Shown here: positions 25,101 through 34,050 of the stretch, one piece after another
Layout of the letters: the number at the start of each line of letters is the position of its first letter
How positions within the stretch are numbered: the stretch's first letter is position 1
DNA from: Chitinophagaceae bacterium UBA7600
Lineage (GTDB): Bacteria > Bacteroidota > Bacteroidia > Chitinophagales > Chitinophagaceae
Reading direction: 5' to 3'
NCBI GenBank assembly: GCA_002478885.1
Contig: DLKC01000073.1
Coordinates: 1 to 64,000, forward strand
DNA: 64,000 nt
Notes under the pieces: model-generated
Database searches by the model: none
What the model was told of the DNA's origin: nothing
The model's input: the letters and a program-made list of their open reading frames with translations, nothing else
Made by a program: the position numbers and the translations under genes

Positions 25101-25769
25101 ATGCAGCATTTTAAAAGCAGTTCATTAGCATTCTTAAGTTTCTCTTTCCTGTTGCTCGTCGCAGTTGGCGGCTGTGCGGCAAAGCCACCGCATGAACAAG
25201 GTAATTTTCGCGAATCTGATTTGGTTGAACTCACCAAACTCGATTCGTCCATTCATCTTGACATACGGTATGCAACAAACAATAATCTCGCCGGCCGCCC
25301 TGTTTATACCGAGGCAAGGGCTTTCCTGCAACGCCCGGCTGCCGAGGCTTTGGTAAGGGTTAATCAAAAATTGCACAAGCTTGGATATGGGCTGCTGGTC
25401 TTTGATGGCTACCGTCCATGGAGTGTTACAAAATTGTTCTGGGACATTACGCCAGACTCGAGCAAGCAATTTGTTGCCGATCCTAAAAAAGGTTCAAAGC
25501 ATAACCGCGGTTGTGCGGCCGATTTAACCCTCTACGATCTAAAAACCGGTAAAGAAATTGAAATGACCGGCGTGTACGACGAAATGAGTGAGCGCTCTTA
25601 TCCTTACTACACCGGCGGCACAGAGCAGCAAAGAAAAATGCGTGATCTTTTGCGCACCAGCATGGAAAGCGAAGACTTTAAAGTGTATGAATACGAATGG
25701 TGGCATTTTGATTACAAAGACTGGACATTATACCGCATTGGAAATATTCCGTTTTCAAAAATCAGGTAA
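25101..25769 (+). CDS. D-alanyl-D-alanine dipeptidase (VanX/DdpX-like lipoprotein)
   Basis: 222 aa. A lipoprotein signal ends V-G-G-C at about residue 26. Zinc and catalytic motifs of the VanX family are present: S-K-H-N-R-G-C-A-A-D (SxHxxGxxxD) and the C-terminal E-Y-E-W-W-H-F-D. These enzymes hydrolyse D-Ala-D-Ala. Without vanH/vanA neighbours, periplasmic recycling of peptidoglycan dipeptide is more likely than glycopeptide resistance (inference). ATG 25101 is used rather than TTG 25092. Confidence 0.88.
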   Translation: MQHFKSSSLAFLSFSFLLLVAVGGCAAKPPHEQGNFRESDLVELTKLDSSIHLDIRYATNNNLAGRPVYTEARAFLQRPAAEALVRVNQKLHKLGYGLLVFDGYRPWSVTKLFWDITPDSSKQFVADPKKGSKHNRGCAADLTLYDLKTGKEIEMTGVYDEMSERSYPYYTGGTEQQRKMRDLLRTSMESEDFKVYEYEWWHFDYKDWTLYRIGNIPFSKIR

Positions 25770-25860
25770 AAGAAATTCATCGTTAACAAAAGTGGCGTGC
25801 CCGTGATGCGCGCCACTTTTATTTTTATAAGCTGTTCATCGGGCATTAATAAATTATTGG

Positions 25861-26056
25861 GCGCCGGGCCTTAGTATTTCATGGCATCGTTTGTTGCGTC
25901 GCACACTTGTACTTTAAGTTCTTTAGGGAGCACTCAAATCCGAACGAATATTTATCCACCAAAGTTGCTGGTAATAGTCGCATAAAGTTTTGAACGTTGA
26001 AGAGTGCGACGCAACGAAAGTTGAATCGTTGCAATGAAGCGGGGTACATAAAAACA
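25861..26056. repeat. Dispersed repeat, facing pair (both standard cores)
   Basis: Left arm 25861-25912 (GCGCCGGGCC ... GTTGCGTCGCACACTTGTAC); right arm about 25996-26056 (GAAGAGTGCGACGCAAC ... GCGGGGTACATAAAAACA). It fills most of the 332-bp convergent gap between the VanX-like gene and the Tricorn-like gene; a terminator (26057-26082) is the only other feature. Confidence 0.87.
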
Positions 26057-26082
26057 AGAAAGCCGGTTTTAGACCCGGCTTT
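26057..26082 (-). terminator. Terminator of the Tricorn-like protease gene
   Basis: On the minus strand AAAGCCGG...CCGGCTTT forms an 8-bp stem followed by CTTGTTTTTA. The T-tract is supplied by the T-rich outer end of the adjacent repeat arm. Confidence 0.75.
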
Positions 26083-26101
26083 CCTGCTAGTGATGATTAT
26101 A

Positions 26102-29100
26102 TTAATTTCTCTTCTCCACTTTCGGAACCGGCGGCGCTGTAAAGCCCTTTGTTTTGAGCAGGTTCTTTATCTCGGTAATGGCGCGCTCTAATTGCGGATC
26201 GATACCTTTCGCCATCGCTCCGAGATCTTCAGGCACCTCAATATCGGGATCAACACCATGGCCTTCTTTAAACCAGGTGCCATCGGGATTGTAGATGCGG
26301 AACGAAGGCGCTGTAATGCCGGCGCCATCGATCAGATCGGGATAACCGCTGATGCCAATTAAGCCGCCCCATGTTCTTGAGCCAATCAACGGGCCAAGAT
26401 GCTTTTCGCGGAAATACGTGGGGAACGCATCGCCCCCGCTGCCGCTCCAACCGTTGATGAGCATTACTTTCGGGCCAAAATTTGCATAACCCGGGAACTG
26501 CCAGGGTTTGCCATCGCGTGTGGCCACATAAGAAAGCGGCGTACGGTTGAGCATTTCGATAAAGCGATCGGGTATTTGCCCGCCATCATTAAACCTTTCG
26601 TCGATGATGAGCGCTTTCTTGTTCCATTGCGCGGCAAATTGGCGCAGCAGCTCATTTTGTCCGTCGATGCCTGTACTTGGTACAAAAATGTATCCCACTT
26701 CACCATTGGTTGCTTCATCCACATGCTTACGCATTCCTTCAATCCATGCAAGATTTCGCAGGCGGTATTCATCATCCAGTGTTTTTACAATAGCCGTTTT
26801 TGCACCGTTGAATGAAGCGGTAGTGTTATAAGTAAGCTCTACTGTTTCGTTTGCCAATCCCTGGAAAGCTGCGAATGGTTCATTGTCTGTGGTGATTGGA
26901 ATGCCGTTAACTGCAAGAATATAATTGCCCTCTTTTATGTCTACACCGGCAAGGTCCAAAGGCGAATGCACTTCAGCATCCCAGCTTGCGCCATGAATGA
27001 TCTTTTTCACTTTATAATAATTACCCTCAGCTTCCCAGTCGATACCGATATAGCCTGTTTTCTGTGATCGTGCATTCTCCATGTCGCCTCCGCCATGATA
27101 CGTATGTGAAGAATTTAATTCACCGATCATTTCGCCGATAATAAAATCGACATCTTCACGGGTTGCAGCGCCTTCCAGTATTTTAGCATATCGCTTGTAC
27201 ATAAGATTCCAGTCGACACCGTGCATATTTGCATCGTAAAAATAATCACGCTCTATGCGCCATGCATCGGTGAAAATTTGTTTCCACTCCTGCACAGGGT
27301 CAACCGTCATTTGCATTTCATTGAGGTGAAGAGGTTTATCGAATTTCGCGCCTTCGTCGGGGTTGATGATCGCTGCAGTGCCCGCTTTGAAGACCAATAT
27401 CTTCTCCCTGTTTGCGCTAACAATATAATTTTCTGCCCCATCAAGAATGGTTTTCTCTTCCCGTTTTTCGATGTCATAAAACTTGAGGGATGGCTGGCCA
27501 TCTGCGGCACCGGTATTCTGATAACGCTCGTATAATACTTTGCCCTTTACAACATTTAGCGTGCCGATATTGCCATTGGTAACAGGCAATAACTCCATGC
27601 GCTGTTCCATTCCGTCAAAATCGATCACAACTGCATTGGAATCGGCTTTCTTTTGATCGCTACCAGGTTTTGCATCCTTCTTGCTTGTATCAGCTTTTTC
27701 TTCCTGTTTAATGGCTACTGTGTCGTTTTTAGGGTACAGGATAGACGGCGTTGATTTTTGAAGGCCGATCACCGCAATCCCAGTGCTGTTGGCATAGATA
27801 AATGTATTGTCCTGGTCGCTGTAAGAAGGGGAAAATGATTGTGATGTAAGCAGATAAAGGTATTTTGATTCGGCATCGAATACAGGGTTGCTGCAGTTAT
27901 AAAAACCACTTGTCACCTGCTGCGATTTTTTATTCTTCACATCATAAATAAATATGGCGTTGTGAAAATTATCAAGGTCACGGCTATAAGCAAGCCACCT
28001 GCTGTCTGATGACCAGCTGAAAGTAAAGCCTTCCATATTGCCGTGTGAAAAAAACAACCCCTGGTCAACATCCGAGGTTGAACCGGAAGCGATATCATAC
28101 ACCTTTATTTTGCCGGCCTTGTCGATAAAAGCAAGCTTTTTATTATCCGGTGACCATGAAATGGCGTAACGATAGCCGGCCCCATAGTTGGTCAGCCTTT
28201 TAGCGCTGCTTTCTTTGCCTGCTTCCATCAACCATAATTCGTATTCGCCCGAACGGTCGCTCCAGAATGCAATGGATTTTCCATCGGGCGACCATGACGG
28301 GTAACGCTCTGCAAAACCAGAGGTCGCCGTCAGGTCTTTTACATAGCCATTTTCAGCAGGCACAGAAAAGATTTCGCCCCGGGCTTCTACCAATGCTCTT
28401 TTCCCATCGGGACTAATAGCCGCATGTTGCATATAACTGTTTACCGCTACGGTTTTGGGTTTCATAAACAACCCGTCTGTTACGGCAGTTACTTTTATTT
28501 CCTTTTGCTGGCCGGTCGCAAAGGAATAGAGGTATAATTTTCCCGCGGCTTCGAAGACAATATCATCGGGCCCCTGTGAAGGAAAATGCACGTCGTAGTC
28601 TGTGAACTTTGTAATCTGTTCAAATGATTTTTTATTAAGGTCGTAGCGCCATAAATTCATTCTCACCTCCGGTCCACGGTCGCTTAGGAAGTAAATATAA
28701 TTTCCATGCCACATGGGAAACTCTTCGCCGGCATCATCTGTCGCGCTGATATTCTCCTCTGTTTGTTTAGCAAAATCATAGATGCGGATATCATCATTCC
28801 AGCCGCCGCGGTACCTTTTCCAGTTGCGGCCAACCTGCGACATAATAACTACAGCCATTTGTTTACCATCTGGCGAATAGCTTCCATATTCGGCATACGC
28901 AAGTGGTAATTTTGTTTCAACCCCGCCGCTGGCAGGCACGGTATAAAACTGGTTATATCTTTCTTTACCGCTTTCCCGGCCTGAAGCAAAGAGAATGCTT
29001 TTGCCATCGTTTGTCCAGTCTACAACCCGGTCGTTGTAGCCATGTTGGGTCAGCCGTTTTGGAATGCCTCCCGCGACAGGAATAACATAAACATCGCGGT

Positions 29101-29356
29101 TGCCGTCATAATCGGCAGTATAGGCTACCTGCTTGCCATCGGGAGAGAATTTTGGCATCATTTCAACGCCCGGCGGTGAACTTAATTTATAGGCCATGCC
29201 ACCTTCTTTTGCCACTACCCACACATCGTTTGCATAAGTAAAAATGACCTGGGTCTGTGAAACATCCGGAAAGCGGAAAAGTGACGCATCTGTTTGGGCA
29301 AGCAGGGAACTACTACAGGCAAAACCAATTGCGAGCAGGCTACTTATTTTTTTCAT
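26102..29356 (-). CDS. Tricorn-like S41 protease
   Basis: 1084 aa. A signal peptide (MKKISSLL...LLAQ) precedes a long N-terminal region of propeller repeats (P-D-G-K-x(2-4)-A-F/Y pattern: F-S-P-D-G-K-Q-V-A-Y, W-S-P-D-N-K-K-L-A-F), a PDZ-like domain (about 800-890) and a C-terminal S41 peptidase domain. Residues matching the Tricorn active site are His751 (S-S-H-T-Y-H), Ser973 (W-S-G-S-G-G-D) and Glu1031 (K-E-G-H-G). Unlike cytosolic archaeal Tricorn it is exported, probably to the periplasm. The open frame runs back to 29437, but the signal peptide fixes the start at 29356. Confidence 0.92.
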   Translation of the reverse strand: MKKISSLLAIGFACSSSLLAQTDASLFRFPDVSQTQVIFTYANDVWVVAKEGGMAYKLSSPPGVEMMPKFSPDGKQVAYTADYDGNRDVYVIPVAGGIPKRLTQHGYNDRVVDWTNDGKSILFASGRESGKERYNQFYTVPASGGVETKLPLAYAEYGSYSPDGKQMAVVIMSQVGRNWKRYRGGWNDDIRIYDFAKQTEENISATDDAGEEFPMWHGNYIYFLSDRGPEVRMNLWRYDLNKKSFEQITKFTDYDVHFPSQGPDDIVFEAAGKLYLYSFATGQQKEIKVTAVTDGLFMKPKTVAVNSYMQHAAISPDGKRALVEARGEIFSVPAENGYVKDLTATSGFAERYPSWSPDGKSIAFWSDRSGEYELWLMEAGKESSAKRLTNYGAGYRYAISWSPDNKKLAFIDKAGKIKVYDIASGSTSDVDQGLFFSHGNMEGFTFSWSSDSRWLAYSRDLDNFHNAIFIYDVKNKKSQQVTSGFYNCSNPVFDAESKYLYLLTSQSFSPSYSDQDNTFIYANSTGIAVIGLQKSTPSILYPKNDTVAIKQEEKADTSKKDAKPGSDQKKADSNAVVIDFDGMEQRMELLPVTNGNIGTLNVVKGKVLYERYQNTGAADGQPSLKFYDIEKREEKTILDGAENYIVSANREKILVFKAGTAAIINPDEGAKFDKPLHLNEMQMTVDPVQEWKQIFTDAWRIERDYFYDANMHGVDWNLMYKRYAKILEGAATREDVDFIIGEMIGELNSSHTYHGGGDMENARSQKTGYIGIDWEAEGNYYKVKKIIHGASWDAEVHSPLDLAGVDIKEGNYILAVNGIPITTDNEPFAAFQGLANETVELTYNTTASFNGAKTAIVKTLDDEYRLRNLAWIEGMRKHVDEATNGEVGYIFVPSTGIDGQNELLRQFAAQWNKKALIIDERFNDGGQIPDRFIEMLNRTPLSYVATRDGKPWQFPGYANFGPKVMLINGWSGSGGDAFPTYFREKHLGPLIGSRTWGGLIGISGYPDLIDGAGITAPSFRIYNPDGTWFKEGHGVDPDIEVPEDLGAMAKGIDPQLERAITEIKNLLKTKGFTAPPVPKVEKRN

Positions 29357-29750
29357 GTGTCTTGATTTAAAAGAAAATGTTGAAAGGTACGATTCGTTTA
29401 GAGCAGGTTTAAATGTAGGAATTATTTCCCTGTACATAAGGCGGGAACAAAAGTTTTACATAAGCCTTGAATTGTAAGGACAAGCTGAATGATAACCGGG
29501 ATAACCGGAATCAATTAACAGTAAAAAAAGACCAATTTTAAATAGTTGTAACAGCTGTTTGACATTTGAGCCTATTAAACTGCAAAATAACTTGATATAC
29601 GGTTGTGATATACACTGCAAATTTACTACCTATGCTAAGCAAAGCACACATTCAATCAAAAGTTCGGCGAATAAGCTGCTGAACGCCGAAGAGTGCGACG
29701 CAACAAAAGCCAAATATTTATTCAGAAGTCTGGCCCATAAAAAAAATCTC
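29357..29750. other. Divergent intergenic region, 394 bp
   Basis: Between the Tricorn-like and beta-lactamase-fold genes. It holds A/T-rich promoter-like sequence for both directions without a perfect TAnnTTTG, a hairpin TTCGGCG...CGCCGAA (about 29663-29690), and one repeat arm (29681-29744) that lies almost directly before the downstream ATG. Confidence 0.6.
29681..29744 (-). repeat. Dispersed repeat, solo arm (standard core) at a 5' end
   Basis: GAAGAGTGCGACGCAAC (core about 29692-29703) followed by TGGCCCATAAAAAA, ending 6 bp before the ATG of the next gene. It therefore occupies the presumed leader and ribosome-binding region. Confidence 0.8.
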
Positions 29751-31574
29751 ATGAGAAAAATTATCACATTGCTGTTATGCATTGCATCTGTAACAGGTTT
29801 CGCACAGAAAAAGAAAAGCGCCGTCGCCGGCAACCAGTTTGCGGGATTAGACACAGCCTTTGAACGCGTATTGAAAGAATGGCATGCCGCAGGTTTCGCG
29901 GTTGCAGTGGTAAAGAAAGATTCTGTGATATATGCAAAGGGTTTTGGATATAAAGACTACGAAAACAAAGTACCGGTAACGGAAAATACGTTGTTTGCAA
30001 TCGGCAGTTGCACAAAAGCATTTACGGCATCGCTTGTTGGTTTGCTCAATAAAGATGGCAAGGTTGATCTTGACAAACCTGTGCATGATTATATGCCCGA
30101 CCTGAAATTCTACAATGATGACCTTACACAGCACGTAACGCTGCGTGATATGATGAGCCACCGCACCGGGCTCCCACGTCACGACTATTCATGGTATTAT
30201 TTCGGGATAGGCTCTGCCGATTCTATGGTAAAGCGCATTGCTTACATGGAACCAACTGCACCGTTGCGCCAAAAATGGCAATACAACAATTTTATGTTTT
30301 TTCTGCAGGGGCAGGTTGTTGAAAAGATCAGTGGCAGCAGTTGGGAAGACAATATAAAAGCAAAACTCTTTAAGCCCATTGGCATGAATACTGCTACACT
30401 CAACCTGAAAGACTGGATGAAGAGCAGCGACAAAGCTTATGGCTACACTGTAAAGAAAGACAGTATTGTTTCCCGGCTCGATTACTTTGACATTGGCACA
30501 ATGGCTCCTGCAGGCAGCATCAACAGCAGCGTGCGGGATATGGGGCAATGGCTGATAACGTGGGTTAACGGAGGCAAATACAAAGGCAAAGAAATTATTC
30601 CTGCTGCTTATGTTACCGAAGCAATGAGCTCGCAGATGGTGATACAGGGCGGCGTTCCTTCAAAAGAAAAGCCCGATATCTTTTTTGCAAACTATGGCTT
30701 TGGCTGGATGCTCGCCTCCTACAAAGGCCATTACCGCGTTGAACATGGTGGTAATATCGATGGCTTTTCCGCAAGCACATGCTTCTTTCCATCGGATAGT
30801 ATTGGCATTGTCGTGCTGAGCAACCAGGATGGTTCAGCTGTTCCTGCAATCGTGAGAAACCTCGTTGCAGACAGGATGCTCGGCCTTCCCTATTTCGATT
30901 GGGAAACCGACCAGCATTTTGCAGTGGATAAAGCAAGGATTGCTGAAAAAGCCGCTGAAAAATCAAAGGTTGATTCTGTTGCAAAACCTGTTACACATCC
31001 TTCTCACGAATTGAAAGCCTATGAAGGGCTTTACAGCAATCCCGGCTACGGCACATTGGAAGTGTATGTGAACGGAGATAGTCTCATGGCCAATGTTGGC
31101 AAATTCAACTGGTGGTTAAAGCATAACAACTACGATGTGTTTAACCCTATTCAACGCGACAGGGATGGCAGTTTCGATACAACACAAAACAACGACCCGC
31201 TCCAGTTTCAACTAAGCACCTCAGGCGATGTGGAAGGCGTATCTATCAGCTTTGAACCTGCGTTAAAACCAATGCTGTTCAGTAAAACGCTGAAGGCAAA
31301 AGAAATGACGAAAGAAGAATTACAGCAGTATGTTGGTGAATATGATCTCAGCGGACAGGCGATCATCAAAATTTTCATGAAGGGCGAGAAAACACTTTTC
31401 TTATTTATACAGGGACAGCCCGAGTTTGAACTTATGCCTGTTGACAAAGACCAGTTTTCCATTAAAACACTGAAAGGGTTTACAGTACAATTCAATCGCG
31501 ACGCTGAAGGCAACATCACTGAACTGCTTTCGAAACAACCAAACGGCACATTTAAAGCGACAAGAAAAAAATAA
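29751..31574 (+). CDS. Serine beta-lactamase-fold hydrolase with DUF3471-type C-terminus
   Basis: 607 aa. A Sec signal peptide (MRKIITLLLCIASVTGFAQ) is followed by a class C beta-lactamase/PBP-like domain: Ser86-C-T-Lys89 (SxxK), W-Q-Y-N-N (YxN) and E-H-G-G (HGG-like). After about residue 400 comes a lipocalin-like DUF3471 domain. It is likely a periplasmic peptidase or esterase of the AmpC/EstB type; resistance activity is not implied. The frame extends to 29559 but includes a repeat arm, so ATG 29751 is taken. A terminator follows. Confidence 0.9.
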   Translation: MRKIITLLLCIASVTGFAQKKKSAVAGNQFAGLDTAFERVLKEWHAAGFAVAVVKKDSVIYAKGFGYKDYENKVPVTENTLFAIGSCTKAFTASLVGLLNKDGKVDLDKPVHDYMPDLKFYNDDLTQHVTLRDMMSHRTGLPRHDYSWYYFGIGSADSMVKRIAYMEPTAPLRQKWQYNNFMFFLQGQVVEKISGSSWEDNIKAKLFKPIGMNTATLNLKDWMKSSDKAYGYTVKKDSIVSRLDYFDIGTMAPAGSINSSVRDMGQWLITWVNGGKYKGKEIIPAAYVTEAMSSQMVIQGGVPSKEKPDIFFANYGFGWMLASYKGHYRVEHGGNIDGFSASTCFFPSDSIGIVVLSNQDGSAVPAIVRNLVADRMLGLPYFDWETDQHFAVDKARIAEKAAEKSKVDSVAKPVTHPSHELKAYEGLYSNPGYGTLEVYVNGDSLMANVGKFNWWLKHNNYDVFNPIQRDRDGSFDTTQNNDPLQFQLSTSGDVEGVSISFEPALKPMLFSKTLKAKEMTKEELQQYVGEYDLSGQAIIKIFMKGEKTLFLFIQGQPEFELMPVDKDQFSIKTLKGFTVQFNRDAEGNITELLSKQPNGTFKATRKK

Positions 31575-31592
31575 CAGGGCTTATATATTTTA

Positions 31593-31627
31593 AAAACTCC
31601 CGTTCTTGTACGACGGGAGTTTTTTTA
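31593..31627 (+). terminator. Rho-independent terminator
   Basis: AAACTCCCG and CGGGAGTTT form a 9-bp stem followed by a T run, 19 nt after the stop of the beta-lactamase-fold gene. The T-tract runs straight into the left end of the next repeat pair. Confidence 0.9.
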
Positions 31628-31856
31628 TGGGCCCGGCTTTCATTTTTCATAGCATCGTCCGTTGCGGTATTATACCTGCTTATCCGGCACCGCTCACTTC
31701 AACTGAAGAAAGTGATGAGCTTTAGCTGAGGGCAAAGTTTATTATTAGCAGGTGTGTTTATACCGTATTTCGTTCAGCGTGTCAAATCGCTGCGCTTAGT
31801 GATGCTGCAGAAGAGTGCGACGCAAGCAATGCTGCTGGTAGCTGGTTACCAAAAAA
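31627..31856. repeat. Dispersed repeat, facing pair (hairpin-type core + standard core)
   Basis: Left arm 31627-31703: ATGGGCCCGGCTTTC, CCGTTGCG, a decayed CTGCTTATCCGGC hairpin insert, then CCGCTCACTTC. Right arm 31808-31856: GAAGAGTGCGACGCAAG ending GTTACCAAAAAA at the stop of the convergent T9SS gene. Confidence 0.75.
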
Positions 31857-33791
31857 TTATCGTAGTAAGGTAACGGTGCCCTGGCGAACGATGCGTTTGT
31901 TTTGGGCACTCACCATCTCAAGCTGGTAAATATACACGCCGGTGGGTTGGTCAAGGCTGTTATACCTGCCGTCCCAGCCAATATGGCTATCGGTTGAACT
32001 AAACACCAATTGCCCGAAACGGTTGAAAATATTAAATCGTATGAGTTTGTAATTATCAAGCGGTAACACCTGGAAACGGTCATTCTTTCCATCACCGTTT
32101 GGTGTAAATGCACTGGGTATATTAAAGTCGTTGTACACTTTAACAAGCACTTTGTCGACTGAACTGCCGCAGCCAACAGTTGACTTTGCCGACAAAGTAT
32201 ATTCAAGGCTTTCGGGCGGAAACACTTTTGGCTTTATCGAGTTTACATCGCTGATAAAACTATTCGGCGTCCACGAATAGGTTACTGCAGTTCCTTTTAC
32301 CGATGCAGTTAATGTTGCAGTATCTCCCCCGAGCACAACTTTGTCTGGGCCGGCACTCATCACAAGATTTCGATACACGTCGATGTTGACAAACGCCGAA
32401 TCTTTACAGCCATACGAGTTGGTAACGACCACTTTGTATTGCGTTGAATCTTTGGGCGTAGCAATCGGGTTGGGTATCGCATCATTCGAAAGCCCTGTTG
32501 ACGGGTACCATTGAAAACTATTCCCACCGACAGCAGTTACAGAAAGCTGCTGGCTCATACCCTCGCAAACAGGATGTGGTGGCATTGCGGTAATGGTGGT
32601 GCTGGGATATATTTTCACAAAAAAAGAATCGAATGACACACACCCGAAATAAAAATTTTGCTTCAATGTGTATAAGCCGGTATCTGCATATGACACCCGC
32701 GGAACGACTGCATTGAATTCCGACGAACTGTAATTGGGGCCCTTCCATAACACCTCCAACGCTGTCGGGTCTGCGGCGGGCAGGTAAAGATCCTTGTCAA
32801 AGCACCCCAACAGGTTAACCGGTGCTTTGTGTAAGGGCACCGGGTGAATTTCGGTATATATGCTATTTGACACCGTTCGGCAGTTCAACGAATTAATATT
32901 TGCCCGTTCAGCAACCGCCATGCGGTAATTGATAACACCGGTCATTCTTCGCGGAATGGCATAGGTAGTGGAAGTTTGGCCGGGAATATCCTGCCATGTT
33001 CTCCCGGTGTCTGAACTGCTTTGCCATTGCACCACCGGGTCGTTGTAATAAGTACTGTAAGTGCCCTGCAAAATAAAGGGGTTGGTATAATCGGCGCACA
33101 CATTGCCGCCATCGGTTGTTCCGTCGAGCGTTACGCTAACCAGCGGTCCGCAGCTCCTGAAACTAATGTCGTCAATTACAAAACCGCTGCCACAACCAAA
33201 CCGGGGATTGGTGGTAATGCTCACGATCACTTCAGGTGTGTTTGGCGGTGTTGTAAAAGCCAGGCCATATTGTTTCCAGATTCTGTCATCCGCAACAGGA
33301 ATATCACCTGTGGTGGAACTTGCAAGCACTGTTCCATCAAGTGCCTTTACAGTAAACAATAAGTTGGCAAGTACAGGATTACCACCGCAGGTAAAACCTT
33401 GCATCGCGTTTGATATCCATGCAGAAAAAACATAGTTGCTGTTGTCGCAAAGATTTTTTGCAGTATCTGTGTAAACGGTGCCGGGTGTACTTTCTGCATT
33501 TACCAGCATATAGTTTCCATTGAGGTCGCGGGTATGGTCGCCGATCATCTTAATCCACGAGTGATCGTTGTTGCTGCCGCAGCCAAACAAAAAGCTGCTG
33601 ACAATATATTGGCCCTTATTCGGGCAGTCACCGGTTGGTTCAAACGTTGTCATATTCCTCGGCATCTGGAATCCCTGTGCACCAAAGGTCATATTAAGAA
33701 TGGGGTCGCCGAGACTTCCGCTACACAATTGTGCGGCCGCCTTATTAGTAAAGCAGCAAACAATATAGGTAAGCAGAAATGCGTATTTCAT
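31857..33791 (-). CDS. T9SS type-B sorted surface protein (gliding-motility C-terminal domain)
   Basis: 644 aa. A signal peptide (MKYAFLLTYIVCCFTNKAAAQ) is followed by a jelly-roll-like region, two Ig/PKD-like repeats and, from about residue 550, the CHU_C domain beginning I-P-S-A-F-T-P-N-G-D-G-K-N-D and including N-R-F-G-Q-L-V-F and G-V-Y-I-Y-Q-L. This domain directs export by the type IX system and is characteristic of Bacteroidota. The cargo function is unknown. The frame runs to 33899 through a repeat arm; the signal peptide sets the start at 33791. Confidence 0.9.
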   Translation of the reverse strand: MKYAFLLTYIVCCFTNKAAAQLCSGSLGDPILNMTFGAQGFQMPRNMTTFEPTGDCPNKGQYIVSSFLFGCGSNNDHSWIKMIGDHTRDLNGNYMLVNAESTPGTVYTDTAKNLCDNSNYVFSAWISNAMQGFTCGGNPVLANLLFTVKALDGTVLASSTTGDIPVADDRIWKQYGLAFTTPPNTPEVIVSITTNPRFGCGSGFVIDDISFRSCGPLVSVTLDGTTDGGNVCADYTNPFILQGTYSTYYNDPVVQWQSSSDTGRTWQDIPGQTSTTYAIPRRMTGVINYRMAVAERANINSLNCRTVSNSIYTEIHPVPLHKAPVNLLGCFDKDLYLPAADPTALEVLWKGPNYSSSEFNAVVPRVSYADTGLYTLKQNFYFGCVSFDSFFVKIYPSTTITAMPPHPVCEGMSQQLSVTAVGGNSFQWYPSTGLSNDAIPNPIATPKDSTQYKVVVTNSYGCKDSAFVNIDVYRNLVMSAGPDKVVLGGDTATLTASVKGTAVTYSWTPNSFISDVNSIKPKVFPPESLEYTLSAKSTVGCGSSVDKVLVKVYNDFNIPSAFTPNGDGKNDRFQVLPLDNYKLIRFNIFNRFGQLVFSSTDSHIGWDGRYNSLDQPTGVYIYQLEMVSAQNKRIVRQGTVTLLR

Positions 33792-33852
33792 TATTTCCGT
33801 GCTGTGAATTTTGTTGGTTAAATATCGTAAACGAAAATAGCGCATTAAAATT

Positions 33853-33905
33853 GGGAGCCTAGCTTCTGTTTTTATGGCATCATTACTTGCGTCGCACACT
33901 TGTAC
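33853..33905 (+). repeat. Dispersed repeat, solo arm (standard core)
   Basis: Degenerate CCCGGC end (GGGAGCCTAGCTTC), ATGGCATC, then CTTGCGTCGCACACTTGTAC ending at 33905. It lies between two minus-strand genes. Confidence 0.8.
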
Positions 33906-34050
33906 CGAATAACTTTTTTCGGCACAACATAAGACGGTATAGGTAAAATTTGTTACGGCTTCCTTTTCATGTTACAGCCTGTTGCCTGTAATATTCAATT
34001 CAGCCATATACGCTGACATGCATTACAAGTTTCATTGCAACGACGGCACC

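Noticed and set aside
25092..25769. Glycopeptide-resistance gene (vanX)
   Set aside because: The enzyme family matches, but there is no vanH, vanA/B ligase or two-component system, and the protein is a predicted lipoprotein; cell-wall recycling is more likely.
29751..31574. Antibiotic-resistance beta-lactamase
   Set aside because: The serine hydrolase fold is shared, but the large size and DUF3471 tail fit the broad peptidase/esterase branch.
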